A DNA stretch of 64,000 bases from Hymenobacter plasmatis (GTDB taxonomy: Bacteria > Bacteroidota > Bacteroidia > Cytophagales > Hymenobacteraceae): positions 1 through 64,000 of the forward strand of contig NZ_JAJFAW010000010.1 of assembly GCF_020711255.1 (NCBI RefSeq). Reading direction: 5' to 3'. Positions 25,651 through 34,900 of the stretch are shown here, one piece after another (the first letter of the stretch is position 1; each line of letters begins with the position of its first letter). Both the position numbers and the translations under genes were made by a program. The notes below the pieces were generated by a model that saw only the letters and a program-made list of their open reading frames with translations, ran no database searches and was not told the origin of the DNA.

Positions 25651-26433
25651 ATGACGCATTACCAGGCTTTGGAGCTGCCCGAACATGCCACGGCAGCCGA
25701 CATCCGGCGAGCATACCGCCGCTTGGTGCTCCTCACCCACCCCGACCGCACACCCGACCCGGCGGCACATGCCCGCTACCTGGCCATCAACGCGGCCTAT
25801 GAGGTGCTGAGTGACCCTAGCCGACGCTTTGCTTACGACGCTAGTGCGCATGCCCAACCAACGGCCCCGCCGCCCGCCTCGCCGGGACGGGCCCGTGATG
25901 CGGCGCGGAGAGCGGCCCAAGCGGCTCGGCCCCGGCGGGCAGCTGGTCCCCTTACCGAACGCTACGCCTCGGAATATGCCCGGTTCCTACGGCTTTTTCG
26001 CCCGCTTTTGGCTGTGTCATTGCTGCTGTGCGCTAGCCTGGCGGTTGACTTTGGGCTGGCCACCGAGCACTTGGAAAAAGTACTGGATGAAGAGAGCATC
26101 TTCCACTACGTTCGCCATAATTCCTATTACACCACGCGGTATCAGACCGACCGCGGCACCTTCACTTTACTAGAGAACCTGCGGGTTGGCCCACGGGTGC
26201 AAATCCGGCGCACTCCGCTGTGGGGCACGGCTATTACCGCCCGCCTCGCTCCCACTGAGCCCCGCATCCCGTGCTCGTCGGTGTACTACGGCGCGGGGAA
26301 TTTTTTCTGGGTTGGGCTGCTCCTTACCGCGGCGTTTGGCATTACGCCGCGCTTCAACAGCGACCAGCGGGTGATGGCGGCCCTTACCGCGGTCTTATTT
26401 CTGGGGCTGACCCTGATGCAACTGTTCCGATAG
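25651..26433 (+). CDS. J-domain (DnaJ-like) membrane protein
   Basis: A 260-residue protein. Residues 1-65 are a J domain with the HPD signature at about 30-32 (LLTHPDRTPD) and NAAYEVLSDPSRRFAYD. A Pro/Arg-rich linker (65-105) follows, then hydrophobic segments near 115-135, 215-235 and 240-258. There is no zinc finger or C-terminal DnaJ substrate domain, so it is not the general chaperone DnaJ. It probably recruits a DnaK protein to the membrane. The stop codon is 19 bp from the stop of convergent terC. Confidence 0.85.
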   Translation: MTHYQALELPEHATAADIRRAYRRLVLLTHPDRTPDPAAHARYLAINAAYEVLSDPSRRFAYDASAHAQPTAPPPASPGRARDAARRAAQAARPRRAAGPLTERYASEYARFLRLFRPLLAVSLLLCASLAVDFGLATEHLEKVLDEESIFHYVRHNSYYTTRYQTDRGTFTLLENLRVGPRVQIRRTPLWGTAITARLAPTEPRIPCSSVYYGAGNFFWVGLLLTAAFGITPRFNSDQRVMAALTAVLFLGLTLMQLFR

Positions 26434-26454
26434 TGCCGGCAGCTGCGCCAGCCC

Positions 26455-27225
26455 CTAGTCGTACTTTGAGTCGCGCAGGTGCACGGGCTTGGTCTTTTTG
26501 CGCAGCCGCATGTTGAGCAGCTCCACTATCATGGAGAAAGCCATGGCAAAGTACAGGTAGCCTTTTTCCACCTCTTTGTGGGCGGCTTCCATCACCAGCA
26601 TGAAGCCAATCATGATGAGGAACGACAGCGCCAGCATCTTGATGGTGGGGTTCTTGTTCACGAAGTTGGCCACGGCACCGCTGAAGCTGAGCATGATGGC
26701 CATGGCGAAAATGACGGCTGCAATCATCACCAGCACATTGTCGACCAGGCCAACGGCGGTCAGAATCGAGTCGAAGCTAAAGACGATGTCGATGACGATG
26801 ATTTGCAGGATGATGCTCATCATCGTGGCTTTTTTGCCGCCGCCCAGGCCGTCCTCGTCTTCCTCGCCCTGCAGCTTGGTGTGGATTTCGGTGGTGCTCT
26901 TGTACATCAGAAACAGGCCGCCCGCCATCAGAATAATGTCGCGCCCCGTGACGCCAAACGGCTGGTCCAGCCACGGAAACGGCAAGTCGAACAAGGGCGC
27001 CCGCAGCCCCACAATCCAGGAGATACTGAGCAGCAGGCCAATGCGGAATATCAGCGCCAGCAGCAAGCCGATGGTGCGCGCCCGCGCATGCTCGCTCTCG
27101 GGCAGGCGGTTCACCACAATGGAAATGAAGATGATGTTGTCAATCCCCAGCACGATTTCCATGAACGTGAGGGTAAGCAAGCTAACCCAGGTGGCGGCGT
27201 GGGCAAAGGCTCCGAAATCGTACAC
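26455..27225 (-). CDS. TerC-family integral membrane protein
   Basis: A 256-residue polytopic protein of the TerC family, which is linked to metal-ion (manganese) efflux or metalation of exported proteins. Conserved acidic membrane motifs are MEIVLGIDNIIFISI near residues 22-36 and DIVFSFDSILTAVGLVDN near 146-163. About seven hydrophobic segments can be counted, with a charged cytosolic loop LQGEEDEDGLGGGKKA near 118-133. The start is a GTG at 27225 because no ATG precedes the first membrane segment. An AT-rich inverted repeat lies between it and yajQ. Confidence 0.92.
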   Translation of the reverse strand: MYDFGAFAHAATWVSLLTLTFMEIVLGIDNIIFISIVVNRLPESEHARARTIGLLLALIFRIGLLLSISWIVGLRAPLFDLPFPWLDQPFGVTGRDIILMAGGLFLMYKSTTEIHTKLQGEEDEDGLGGGKKATMMSIILQIIVIDIVFSFDSILTAVGLVDNVLVMIAAVIFAMAIMLSFSGAVANFVNKNPTIKMLALSFLIMIGFMLVMEAAHKEVEKGYLYFAMAFSMIVELLNMRLRKKTKPVHLRDSKYD

Positions 27226-27245
27226 AGGAGGAATTATGAGTTTTG

Positions 27246-27305
27246 AATTATGAGTTATGAATTACAAGTTGACTTCGGATGACTCCTAATTCATAACTCA
27301 TAATT
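27246..27305. repeat. 19-bp perfect inverted repeat between yajQ and terC
   Basis: The arms AATTATGAGTTATGAATTA (27246-27264) and TAATTCATAACTCATAATT (27287-27305) are exact reverse complements around a 22-nt loop. An additional GAATTATGAGTT copy stands just before the left arm at 27231. Base composition is far more AT-rich than its surroundings. It may end yajQ transcription or be a small palindromic repeat. Confidence 0.75.
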
Positions 27306-27319
27306 AATAATTCCTAGAA

Positions 27320-27811
27320 TTAGGACTTCATGTTCACGAACTGCAGCGGCAGCCCAATATCGGATTTGCGCAGAACGGCGATGGCGGCTTGCAAATCATC
27401 GATTTTCTTGGCCGTTACCCGCACCTGGTCGTCCTGCATCTGGGCTTCTACCTTCACCTTGGCGTCTTTGATGGCCTTGATGATTTTGCGGCCAAACTCC
27501 TTGTCGACGCCGGCGCGCACCTTGATGGTTTTCTTCACAAGCGCCCCGCTGGCCTGCTCGTCGGCCGAGAAGTCGAGGCTGGTGCCGTCGATGCCCTGCT
27601 TCACCACGCGGCCCAGCAGAATGTCCTCCAGGGCCTTCAGGCGCATTGTATTCTCCGACGACAGCAGGATGGTGTTTTCCTTTTTATTCAGCTCAATTCC
27701 CCCTTTGGTGTCGCGGAGGTCGTAGCGGGTTTGCAGTTCTTTTTGGGCCGTGTTCACCGCATTTTCCAAGGTTTGCGGGTCAACTTTGCTCACGATGTCG
27801 AAGGAAGCCAT
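27320..27811 (-). CDS. yajQ: YajQ family cyclic-di-GMP/nucleotide-binding protein
   Basis: A 163-residue YajQ (DUF520) protein with two RNA-recognition-like folds. It starts with the family hallmark MASFDIVSKVD and contains LQTRYDLRDTKGGIEL and KIDDLQAAIAVLRKSDIGLPLQFVN at its end. The open frame extends far upstream, but the conserved start is clearly the ATG at 27811. Homologues bind nucleic acid, nucleotides or cyclic-di-GMP; which applies here is unknown. The gene diverges from the acetyltransferase at 27917. Confidence 0.95.
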   Translation of the reverse strand: MASFDIVSKVDPQTLENAVNTAQKELQTRYDLRDTKGGIELNKKENTILLSSENTMRLKALEDILLGRVVKQGIDGTSLDFSADEQASGALVKKTIKVRAGVDKEFGRKIIKAIKDAKVKVEAQMQDDQVRVTAKKIDDLQAAIAVLRKSDIGLPLQFVNMKS

Positions 27812-27916
27812 AGCGGGGTGGGACGTAGTTTTGAGATGAGAAAGCGGCCGAAGCCGGGGCGTAAAGGTAACGGCCCGCACCGACCGTAGTTGCGACCGCA
27901 TCCCATCCCGTCGTTT

Positions 27917-28378
27917 ATGCCCCAGCCCACCGCCGTTCATCCGCCCCGCACCCCCGCCGAGTGGGAGGCCTACTACCAGCTGCGCTACGCCGTGCTGCGC
28001 CAGCCCTGGCAGCAGCCCTTGGGCTCGGAGCGCGTGCCCGCCGACGACGAGCCCGGTACCATCCACGCCCTGCTGCTGGCCGACGAGGCCGCTGAGCCAC
28101 CGGTAGCCCTGGCCGTGGGCATGCTGCAGCCCACCGGCGCCCACCAAGGCCAGGTGCGGTTTATGGCCGTGGCGCCGCAGGCGGTCGGCACCGGCCTGGG
28201 CCGCCAGATAATGGCCGCGCTGGAAAATCAGGCCCAGGCCGCTGGCCTCACCGAAATTGTGCTGCACTCGCGGGAGGCTGCCGTGGGCTTTTACCAGCGG
28301 CTGGGCTACGCGGTGGTGGAGCCGTCGCACACGCTGTTTGGGGTGATACCGCACTTCCTCATGCGCAAGCAGCTTTAG
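27917..28378 (+). CDS. GNAT-family N-acetyltransferase
   Basis: A 153-residue acetyltransferase. The acetyl-CoA-binding motif A is QVRFMAVAPQAVGTGLGRQIM, followed by motif B IVLHSREAAVGFYQRLGYAVVE. I chose the ATG at 27917; a TTG at 27890 would add nine residues. The substrate is unknown. Its stop overlaps by 4 bp the stop of the convergent Mpo1-like gene, a tight tail-to-tail arrangement. Confidence 0.88.
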   Translation: MPQPTAVHPPRTPAEWEAYYQLRYAVLRQPWQQPLGSERVPADDEPGTIHALLLADEAAEPPVALAVGMLQPTGAHQGQVRFMAVAPQAVGTGLGRQIMAALENQAQAAGLTEIVLHSREAAVGFYQRLGYAVVEPSHTLFGVIPHFLMRKQL

Positions 28379-28680
28379 AACTTCTCGCGGCCGCGCCACA
28401 AGTCGGCGTAGAGTCGGAAGTCGCCGAGCAGCGAGAACCACGGGTGCTGGAAGGTGGCCGGCCGGTTGTGCTCCACAAAGAAGTGGCCCACCCAGGCAAA
28501 CCCATAGGCTGCCACAATGCCCGCCGGCAGCCAGCCCCACTGCCCCGTGATGCCCAGCATCACCACACTGCCCAAAAACAGCGTGGTGCCCACAAAGTGC
28601 AGCACCCGGGTGCCGCGCCGGCTGTGCTCCCGCAAGTAGCGCGGATAAAACTCGGCGAAGGTGAGCGGCAAAGCAGACAT
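28375..28680 (-). CDS. Mpo1-like (DUF962) membrane protein
   Basis: A 101-residue protein of the DUF962/Mpo1 family. It has the typical order FAEFYPRYLREHSRRGTRVLHFVGT, two hydrophobic segments (about 29-62), and GHFFVEHNRPATFQHPWFSL near 65-85 followed by GDFRLYADLW. Yeast Mpo1 is an iron-dependent dioxygenase in alpha-oxidation of 2-hydroxy fatty acids arising from phytosphingosine; the conserved His residues are present here. Activity in bacteria is inferred only. A sphingolipid-desaturase-like gene lies 25 kb away in this window. Confidence 0.85.
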   Translation of the reverse strand: MSALPLTFAEFYPRYLREHSRRGTRVLHFVGTTLFLGSVVMLGITGQWGWLPAGIVAAYGFAWVGHFFVEHNRPATFQHPWFSLLGDFRLYADLWRGREKF

Positions 28681-28748
28681 GGCAGGAATCAGTTATGGAG
28701 GCAGAAAATGACGAATTGCCCGGCCGCAGCCGGACGTAAGTTCGGGAA

Positions 28749-29318
28749 ATGACGTCAATTTTTACTCAACTTGCCAGCCCAAACGCTTTCCTTCTGTTTC
28801 GCTCCGAATCCGTGTCTGATACCCACCTGCCCGCCCGCCCTACCCCCGAGCTAGCCACCATGGTGGCTGCTTACAACCAGATGAACCACTACGGCCGCGC
28901 CAACGGCATGGCCCTGGCCGTGTCCGCCCCCGGCCAGGCCGAGTACCGCATGACCATCCAAGAGGAGCACCTCTCCTCCCCCAATACCTGCCACGGCGGC
29001 GTGCTCGCCGGTCTGATGGACGCTGCCCTCGGCGCCTCGGCCCTTTCGCTGGCCTTCACCAGCCTCGAATTTGTATCCACGGTCGAATTCAAGATGAACT
29101 ACCTGCACGCCGTGCACCTGCACGATGTATTGGTAGCCAAAGGCACGGTGGACCACACGGGCAAAAAGCTCATTGTGAGCAGCTGCGTGATTTACCGCGT
29201 GGCCGACGGCAAGGAGGATGTCGCCGTAGCCCGCGGCCTGGGCACCTTCAACCGCTACCCAGCCAACAAACGCGACTTTGCGAACCTGGTGATGCAGCAA
29301 GACCAGAAGATGCAATAG
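28749..29318 (+). CDS. PaaI-type hotdog-fold thioesterase
   Basis: A 189-residue hotdog-fold protein. The core motif is CHGGVLAGLMDAALGASALSLA (about residues 79-100), preceded by the EEHL strand and followed by FKMNYLHAVHLHDVLVAKGTVDHTGK. Such enzymes hydrolyse acyl-CoA thioesters; the acyl group here is unknown. The first about 35 residues are extra relative to the domain, so an internal start at M38 is possible. It ends about 200 bp before a strong bidirectional terminator. Confidence 0.87.
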   Translation: MTSIFTQLASPNAFLLFRSESVSDTHLPARPTPELATMVAAYNQMNHYGRANGMALAVSAPGQAEYRMTIQEEHLSSPNTCHGGVLAGLMDAALGASALSLAFTSLEFVSTVEFKMNYLHAVHLHDVLVAKGTVDHTGKKLIVSSCVIYRVADGKEDVAVARGLGTFNRYPANKRDFANLVMQQDQKMQ

Positions 29319-29412
29319 TAACGGCGCTTAGGTAGCTTAAGCCACAAAAGGTGTCATATCAGAGCGAAGCATCTTCACCACCCAACTAATCCCAATTCTC
29401 TTTTCAGCGCCT

Positions 29413-29496
29413 GTCATGCTGAGCCTGCGAAGCATCTTATCACGCCTCAACATTTCGTGCTGACCTGATAAGATGCTTCGCTGCGCTCTGCATGAC
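29413..29496. repeat. palindromic intergenic repeat, copy A
   Basis: Outer ends GTCATGCTGAG and CTGCATGAC enclose CGAAGCATCTTATC and GATAAGATGCTTCG, an imperfect hairpin. The same modules recur at 39872, 42961 and 48842, always between genes. A further half copy (GAGCGAAGCATCTTC) is just upstream near 29364. Confidence 0.85.
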
Positions 29497-29521
29497 GGCC
29501 TTATGGTTACTCACTGAATAT

Positions 29522-29556
29522 AAAAAGCCCCGACTCTAATAGAGTCGGGGCTTTTT
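29522..29556. terminator. bidirectional terminator
   Basis: A 16-bp perfect stem from AAAAAGCCCCGACTCT with loop AAT and its complement ends in T-runs on both strands. It serves the rightward thioesterase gene and the leftward NYN gene. Confidence 0.92.
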
Positions 29557-29585
29557 ATATTCAGTTATTTTGCTTGTATCGGTAC

Positions 29586-30596
29586 TTACAGCTCGGCGGT
29601 GGCGGCGTGCACGGGTACGGGCTCGTATTCATCCTCCATGTCGCTGAGCTGCGGTGCAGCTACTTTGCGCACGTTGCGGGCACAGTCTTCGTCGCGGTGG
29701 TTGCGGCCCACGGTGAACTCCACCCAGTCGCCTTCGCGCAGGTCGTTGAAGTCACCTTCGGTAAGGTCGGCGTAGCTGAAGAACAGGTTGTTGGGCGGCA
29801 TCACCACAAAGCCAAAGCCGTTTTTCAGGTTCTTGATGGTGCTCATGCCCAAAGTACCCACGGGGCCGGCGGCGGTGGGGCCAGCGGGCCGCACCAGCTT
29901 GGGCGCCGAGGGCGTGCTGGGCGCGAAAGCGGCGGGTTCGGACTGATTGACGAAGAGGGCTTCCACTACTTCGTCCTGGGCCTGCAGGCCGCGGTCGATG
30001 ACGTCGTGCATGGCCACCGGGTAGGTTACCTGCTCGAGCAGCTGCTGCGAGGCGCGCGTGACGCGGGTTTCGCCTTTGAAGTCTTCGTACTTGAAATCCC
30101 AGTTGAGCAGCATCACGCGGGTGCCCACGGTGTTGAGCTTGCGGATGAGGGGCACGTAGTCGCTGTCGCCGGCGATGAGCACCACCACGTCCAGGGTTTT
30201 GTGCAGGGCCAGCTCGAGGGCTTCGAGGGAGAGCCACACGTCGATGCCTTTTTCCTGCAGGCGGCCGTCGCGGGTTTTCAGGGCCATGTAGTGCGTTTGC
30301 ACGCCCAGGTTCATCAGAATGTCGTCGAGCAGGCGGTCGTGGAACAGGCGGTCCTTGTCGCGGGCTTCGGTAGCAGAAAGACGGCCGCGGAAAAAGTGAG
30401 CATCGGTAATCTGCGCCAGGCGCACGTCGACATCTTCTTCCTCGGCTACTTGATGACGGATATATTCATGTAATCCTTCCAGGCTGATGCGTGCCTTGCG
30501 TTCGTGCTGGAAATAATAATAATCGCTGATTTTTAGAAAATAGTTGCCGTCATAAAAGACACCAACCCGAATTAAGGGGCTGTTCATCTGGTTCAT
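29586..30596 (-). CDS. NYN-domain nuclease-like protein fused to a cold-shock domain
   Basis: A 336-residue protein starting at the ATG at 30596 (MNQMNSPLIRVGVF). Residues about 8-190 are a NYN/LabA (PIN-like) domain with the acidic metal site in VFYDGNYF (D) and VVVLIAGDSDYVPLIRKL (D, D). Residues about 250-310 are a cold-shock-like OB fold (IKNLKNGFGFVV, LFFSYADL, DLREGDWVEFTVGR). A Pro/Ala linker joins them. NYN domains are usually RNases and cold-shock domains bind single-stranded RNA, so an RNA-processing role is inferred. It is transcribed alone, ending at the terminator at 29522. Confidence 0.85.
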   Translation of the reverse strand: MNQMNSPLIRVGVFYDGNYFLKISDYYYFQHERKARISLEGLHEYIRHQVAEEEDVDVRLAQITDAHFFRGRLSATEARDKDRLFHDRLLDDILMNLGVQTHYMALKTRDGRLQEKGIDVWLSLEALELALHKTLDVVVLIAGDSDYVPLIRKLNTVGTRVMLLNWDFKYEDFKGETRVTRASQQLLEQVTYPVAMHDVIDRGLQAQDEVVEALFVNQSEPAAFAPSTPSAPKLVRPAGPTAAGPVGTLGMSTIKNLKNGFGFVVMPPNNLFFSYADLTEGDFNDLREGDWVEFTVGRNHRDEDCARNVRKVAAPQLSDMEDEYEPVPVHAATAEL

Positions 30597-30976
30597 GGTA
30601 ATGGTTTTAGTAAAGTTAGAAAAGTGTTTAGGTGGGACAAAGAGTGTGGATTGGGTAGAATCGTCGGGCGGTCCGGAGGCTAATGCGCCCCCTGGCAAGT
30701 CCCTGACAATCGGTATAGGTCTATCTAAAACGGTAGCCGCGGGTAATGCGAGGCGGGCCCGAAAGTGGTTGCTTTAATAGTGACTTTATAGAATGCCTAC
30801 TGGCCGGGTTGATTGAAAACGATGGATAGTAACACGAACCAATACAATCACGGCCTTAATAAACTGGCATATCTGCTGCGAAGCTAATGGTATTGGCTGA
30901 CTTATGCAACAGTATTTGCCGCTCCGAGAGCCCCTTACTGCGCCGCTCGCGAACTGGCTGGGACGGCGGCCCGCGG
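30597..30976. other. gene-free stretch between NYN and YdjM-like genes
   Basis: About 380 bp of moderate GC with no open frame of note, no repeat copy and no clear terminator. It must hold the NYN gene promoter; I could not pick out a convincing -33/-7 pair. Confidence 0.5.
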
Positions 30977-31717
30977 TTAAAAACCCATGTGGCCCACCAC
31001 CAGGCCCAAAACCAGCATGGCGTAGCCCGCGCAAATGGCAATTTCCAGCATGTTGCCGGTGGCCGACCCGGTGCTGATAAGGGGGATTTTAAAGGAGTAT
31101 TCGGATATAGGCAAAAACCATCTAACCCCGGCCTTAGTGAGCGTATCGGCTACAATGTGCGAGAGGTAGCCGCTACCCGCGAATAGCGCCACTCCGTGCC
31201 AGCCGAGGTGCTGGTCGGCCAGGTAGCCGATGTAGGTCCAGAGGGCCGTGGCCCAGATGGTGTGCGTCCAGGAGCGGTGCGACGTGAAGGGCGCCAGCGC
31301 CACAAACGTTCCCAGTAAACTAAGCCACAATTGTTCGGTATACAGGCCCGCCACCACTGTGCCCAGGCCGGTAAACAGCAGCGCCAGCCGGCGCGCCGAA
31401 CCGCCCTGCATGCCCACGCCGATGAGCCCGAACGCCAGCGCCGCCGTGTAGTACAGCCGCTGCTCGGCGCCCGGCACCAGCCGCAGGTAGGCATAGGCCG
31501 CCAGCGCCAGCGCCCCGGCCGCAAAAGCCCAGCGCACATAATTCTGGCTAAAGCCCAGGCGCTTGCTCAGGCGGCTGTCGGGGTGGTCGAGGTCGGGGGC
31601 GAGGCTGGAAAAGCCGGCCAAGGCAATGCCCGGCAGGGAAAACGGGATGCCGGGCACCAGCCCCGCAATGGCCACGCCGGTAATAAGGCCAATGGCCAGA
31701 TGAGAAGAGCCGCGCAT
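30977..31717 (-). CDS. YdjM-type membrane-bound metal-dependent hydrolase
   Basis: A 246-residue polytopic protein of the YdjM/DUF457 family. Recognisable motifs are MRGSSHLAIG at the start, LAPDLDHPDSRLSKR near residues 39-53, HRSWTHTIW near 147-155 and LSHIVADTLTKAGVRW near 185-200. The His and Asp residues would hold a metal at the membrane face. In enterobacteria ydjM is LexA-controlled; no such site was identified here. Substrate unknown. Confidence 0.87.
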   Translation of the reverse strand: MRGSSHLAIGLITGVAIAGLVPGIPFSLPGIALAGFSSLAPDLDHPDSRLSKRLGFSQNYVRWAFAAGALALAAYAYLRLVPGAEQRLYYTAALAFGLIGVGMQGGSARRLALLFTGLGTVVAGLYTEQLWLSLLGTFVALAPFTSHRSWTHTIWATALWTYIGYLADQHLGWHGVALFAGSGYLSHIVADTLTKAGVRWFLPISEYSFKIPLISTGSATGNMLEIAICAGYAMLVLGLVVGHMGF

Positions 31718-31885
31718 AGAATAGCTGAGGTTATAAATACTGCCGCGAAGCTACTGCCTGCCCTTCGCTGCTCACCGCAGCGGCAAAAGCCAGCTCAACG
31801 CGGAGCTACTAGCGTCCGGGATTCTCATATTCTTAGCTTTGCTGGCAGTGAGTACTACGGCCAGGAAACCTTCGCTGCGGCTCTG

Positions 31886-31943
31886 CTGTATTTACCCCAA
31901 GGCCCGACCGGAATTGCTCCGGCCGGGCTACTGTATTTATCCC
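31886..31943. repeat. short direct repeat enclosing a GC hairpin before mfd
   Basis: CTGTATTTACCCC (31886) and CTGTATTTATCCC (31931) flank the stem GCCCGACCGG/CCGGCCGGGC. It lies 20 bp before the mfd start and could be an attenuator or a footprint of a lost insertion. Confidence 0.4.
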
Positions 31944-31962
31944 GCGCCAGTCAAGACATCCT

Positions 31963-34900
31963 GTGCAAGTAGCTGACTTTCTTCGCCTCTACCGCCTCTC
32001 GCCCGAGTTGCAAACCCTGGCTTCTCGCCTGCGCGCGGCCGCCAAGCCCGACCCCGGCAGCGTACGTCTGCACCTGCGCGGCCTCGTGGGCAGTCAGGAT
32101 GCCGTGGTGGCCGCTGCCGTGGCCCACGCCCAGCACCCGCACGTGTTCGTGCTGCACGACAAAGACGAGGCGGCCTATTTCCTGTCCGATTTGCAGCACC
32201 TGCTGCCGGAGGGGCCCGAGGCCCTGCTGTTTCCCAGCTCCTACAAGCGCCCATACCAGTTCGACGAGACCGAAAACGCCAACGTGCTGATGCGCGCCGA
32301 GGCCCTGAACCGGCTCAACACGACCCGCGCGGCCACCACGGGCAACAGCGTGTTCATCGTGACCTACCCGGAGGCGCTAACGGAAAAGGTTATCAACCGG
32401 CAGAGCTTGGTGAAAAACACCTTTAACGCGAAGGTGGGCGACAAACTGGACGTGAATTTCCTGGGCGAGTTGCTGGGCGAGTACGACTTCGAGAAGACGG
32501 ATTTTGTGTACGAAGCCGGCCAATACGCCGTGCGCGGCGGCATCGTGGACGTGTTCAGCTACGCCAATGAGCTGCCGTTCCGACTTGAGCTATTCGGCGA
32601 TGAAATCGAGAGCATCCGCACGTTCAATCCCGAGACGCAGCTCTCGGTGGAGCCGCGGCCCAGCATCAGCATCATCCCCAACGTGCAGACCAAGATGCTG
32701 ACGGAAACCAGGGAGGCATTCTTTGAATTTCTGCCCCGCACGGCCTGCATTTGGATGAAGGACGTGCGCCAGACGCTGGACGTGGTGACGGAATTGTACG
32801 AGAAAGCCGAGGCCAACTTCCAGCAGATGCTGAGCGAGGCCGGCGGCATGCAAATCGTGAGCAAGCCGTCTGATTTGTTCGAATCGGGCAAGAACTTCAA
32901 GAAGCTGCTGGATGAATTCGCCGTGGTGGAATTCGGCAAGCGCTTTCACTTCAAAAACGCCGAGACCTTTCAGTTCAGCGCCAAGCCGCAGCCCAGTTTC
33001 AACAAGGAGTTTGAGCGGATGGTGAAGAACCTGAAGGAGAACCAGCTCCGCGGCTTCACCACCATCATTACTGCAGATACCGTACGGCAGGCCGACCGGC
33101 TGCGGACGATTTTTGACGAGTTGGACAACAACGTCAAGTTTCAGCACTTGCTGCTGGCGCTGCGCGAAGGCTTTATTGATGAGCAGTTGGAACTGGCCGT
33201 GTATACCGACCACCAGCTATTTGAGCGCTACTACCGGGCCCAGGAAACGCGCAAGTTCTCCAAGAAAAAAGCGCTGACGCTGCGCGAACTCAAGACGCTG
33301 CAGCCCGGCGACTACGTGACCCACCAAGACTACGGCATCGCGCGCTTCGCGGGCCTGACGCAGGTGGAAATCAACGGGCAGATTCAGGAGGCCATTCGGC
33401 TGGTGTACCGCGACGACGACTTGCTGACGGTGAGCATTCACTCGCTGCACAAGATTGCCAAGTACAGCGGTGCCGAGGGCTCCCCTCCTACCATGAGCAA
33501 ACTGGGCTCGCCGGAGTGGGAGAACAAGAAGAAGTCGGTCAAGAAGAAGGTCAAGGACATTGCGGCCGACCTGATTCGGCTGTACGCCAAGCGCAAGACG
33601 GCGCCGGGCTTCGCGTTTTCGCCCGATGGCTTCATGCAGGCCGAGCTGGAATCGAGCTTCATCTACGAGGACACGCCCGACCAGGCCAAGGCCACCGAGG
33701 ACGTGAAGCAGGACATGCAGCAGCCCCACCCCATGGACCGGCTCATCTGCGGCGACGTGGGCTTTGGCAAGACGGAAATTGCCATCCGAGCCGCGTTCAA
33801 GGCCGTGGCCGATGGCAAGCAGGCAGCCGTACTGGTGCCCACTACCATTCTGGCCATGCAGCACTACAAGACCTTCCGCGACCGGCTGGCTACACTGCCC
33901 GTGACGGTGGAATACATCAACCGCTTTAAGTCGACCAAGCAGATTAAGGAGACCCTGCAGCGCGTGGCCGAGGGCAAAACCGACATCCTCATCGGCACGC
34001 ACCGGCTCACCAACAAAGACATCAAGTTCAAGGACCTGGGCCTGCTCATTATCGACGAAGAGCAGAAGTTTGGCGTGAAAACCAAGGACAAGCTCAAGGA
34101 GCTGAAGGTGAACGTGGATACGCTCACGCTGTCGGCCACGCCCATTCCGCGCACGCTGCACTTCTCGCTGATGGGCGCCCGCGATTTGAGCGTGATTGCC
34201 ACGCCGCCACCCAACCGGCAGCCAGTGAGCACGGAATTGCACGTATTCGATGAAATCCTGATTCGCGACGCGGTTTCGCGGGAGTTGAAGCGCGGCGGAC
34301 AGGTGTTTTTTGTGCACAACCGGGTGAAGGACATCGAGGAAATGGCCAACACCATCCTGCGCCTCGTGCCTGATGCCAAAATCACCTACGCTCACGGGCA
34401 GATGGACGGCGAGATGCTCGAAAAGCGCATGATGAAGTTCGTGGAGGGTGAATACGACGTGCTGGTGAGCACCAACATCATTGAAAGCGGCTTGGACATC
34501 CCCAACGCCAACACCATCATTATCAACCGCGCCCACCTGGCCGGCCTCTCCGACCTGCACCAGATGCGCGGCCGTGTTGGCCGCTCCAACCGCAAGGCCT
34601 ACTGCTACCTGCTCACGCCGCCGGTGGCTCAACTGCCGGCCGATGCGCGCAAGCGCCTGAGCACGTTGGAAGAGTTTTCGGACCTGGGCGCGGGCTTTAA
34701 TGTGGCCATGCGCGACCTCGACATTCGCGGAGCTGGCAACCTGCTAGGCGGCGAGCAGTCGGGCTTCATCAACGACTTGGGCTACGAAACCTACCACCAG
34801 ATTCTGGACGAGGCAGTGCAGGAGCTCAAGGAAACCGAATTCCGCGATTTGTTCCTGGGCGACTCCAACCAGCGGCTGCAACAGGCCGCCGGTGCCGGCC

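Noticed and set aside
27320..28540. Long frame joining yajQ to 240 extra upstream codons
   Set aside because: The conserved YajQ begins at MASFDIVSKVD; the upstream part overlaps the acetyltransferase on the other strand.
33217..34632. 471-codon leftward frame inside mfd
   Set aside because: Antisense of a well-conserved mfd with Walker motifs; no domain of its own.
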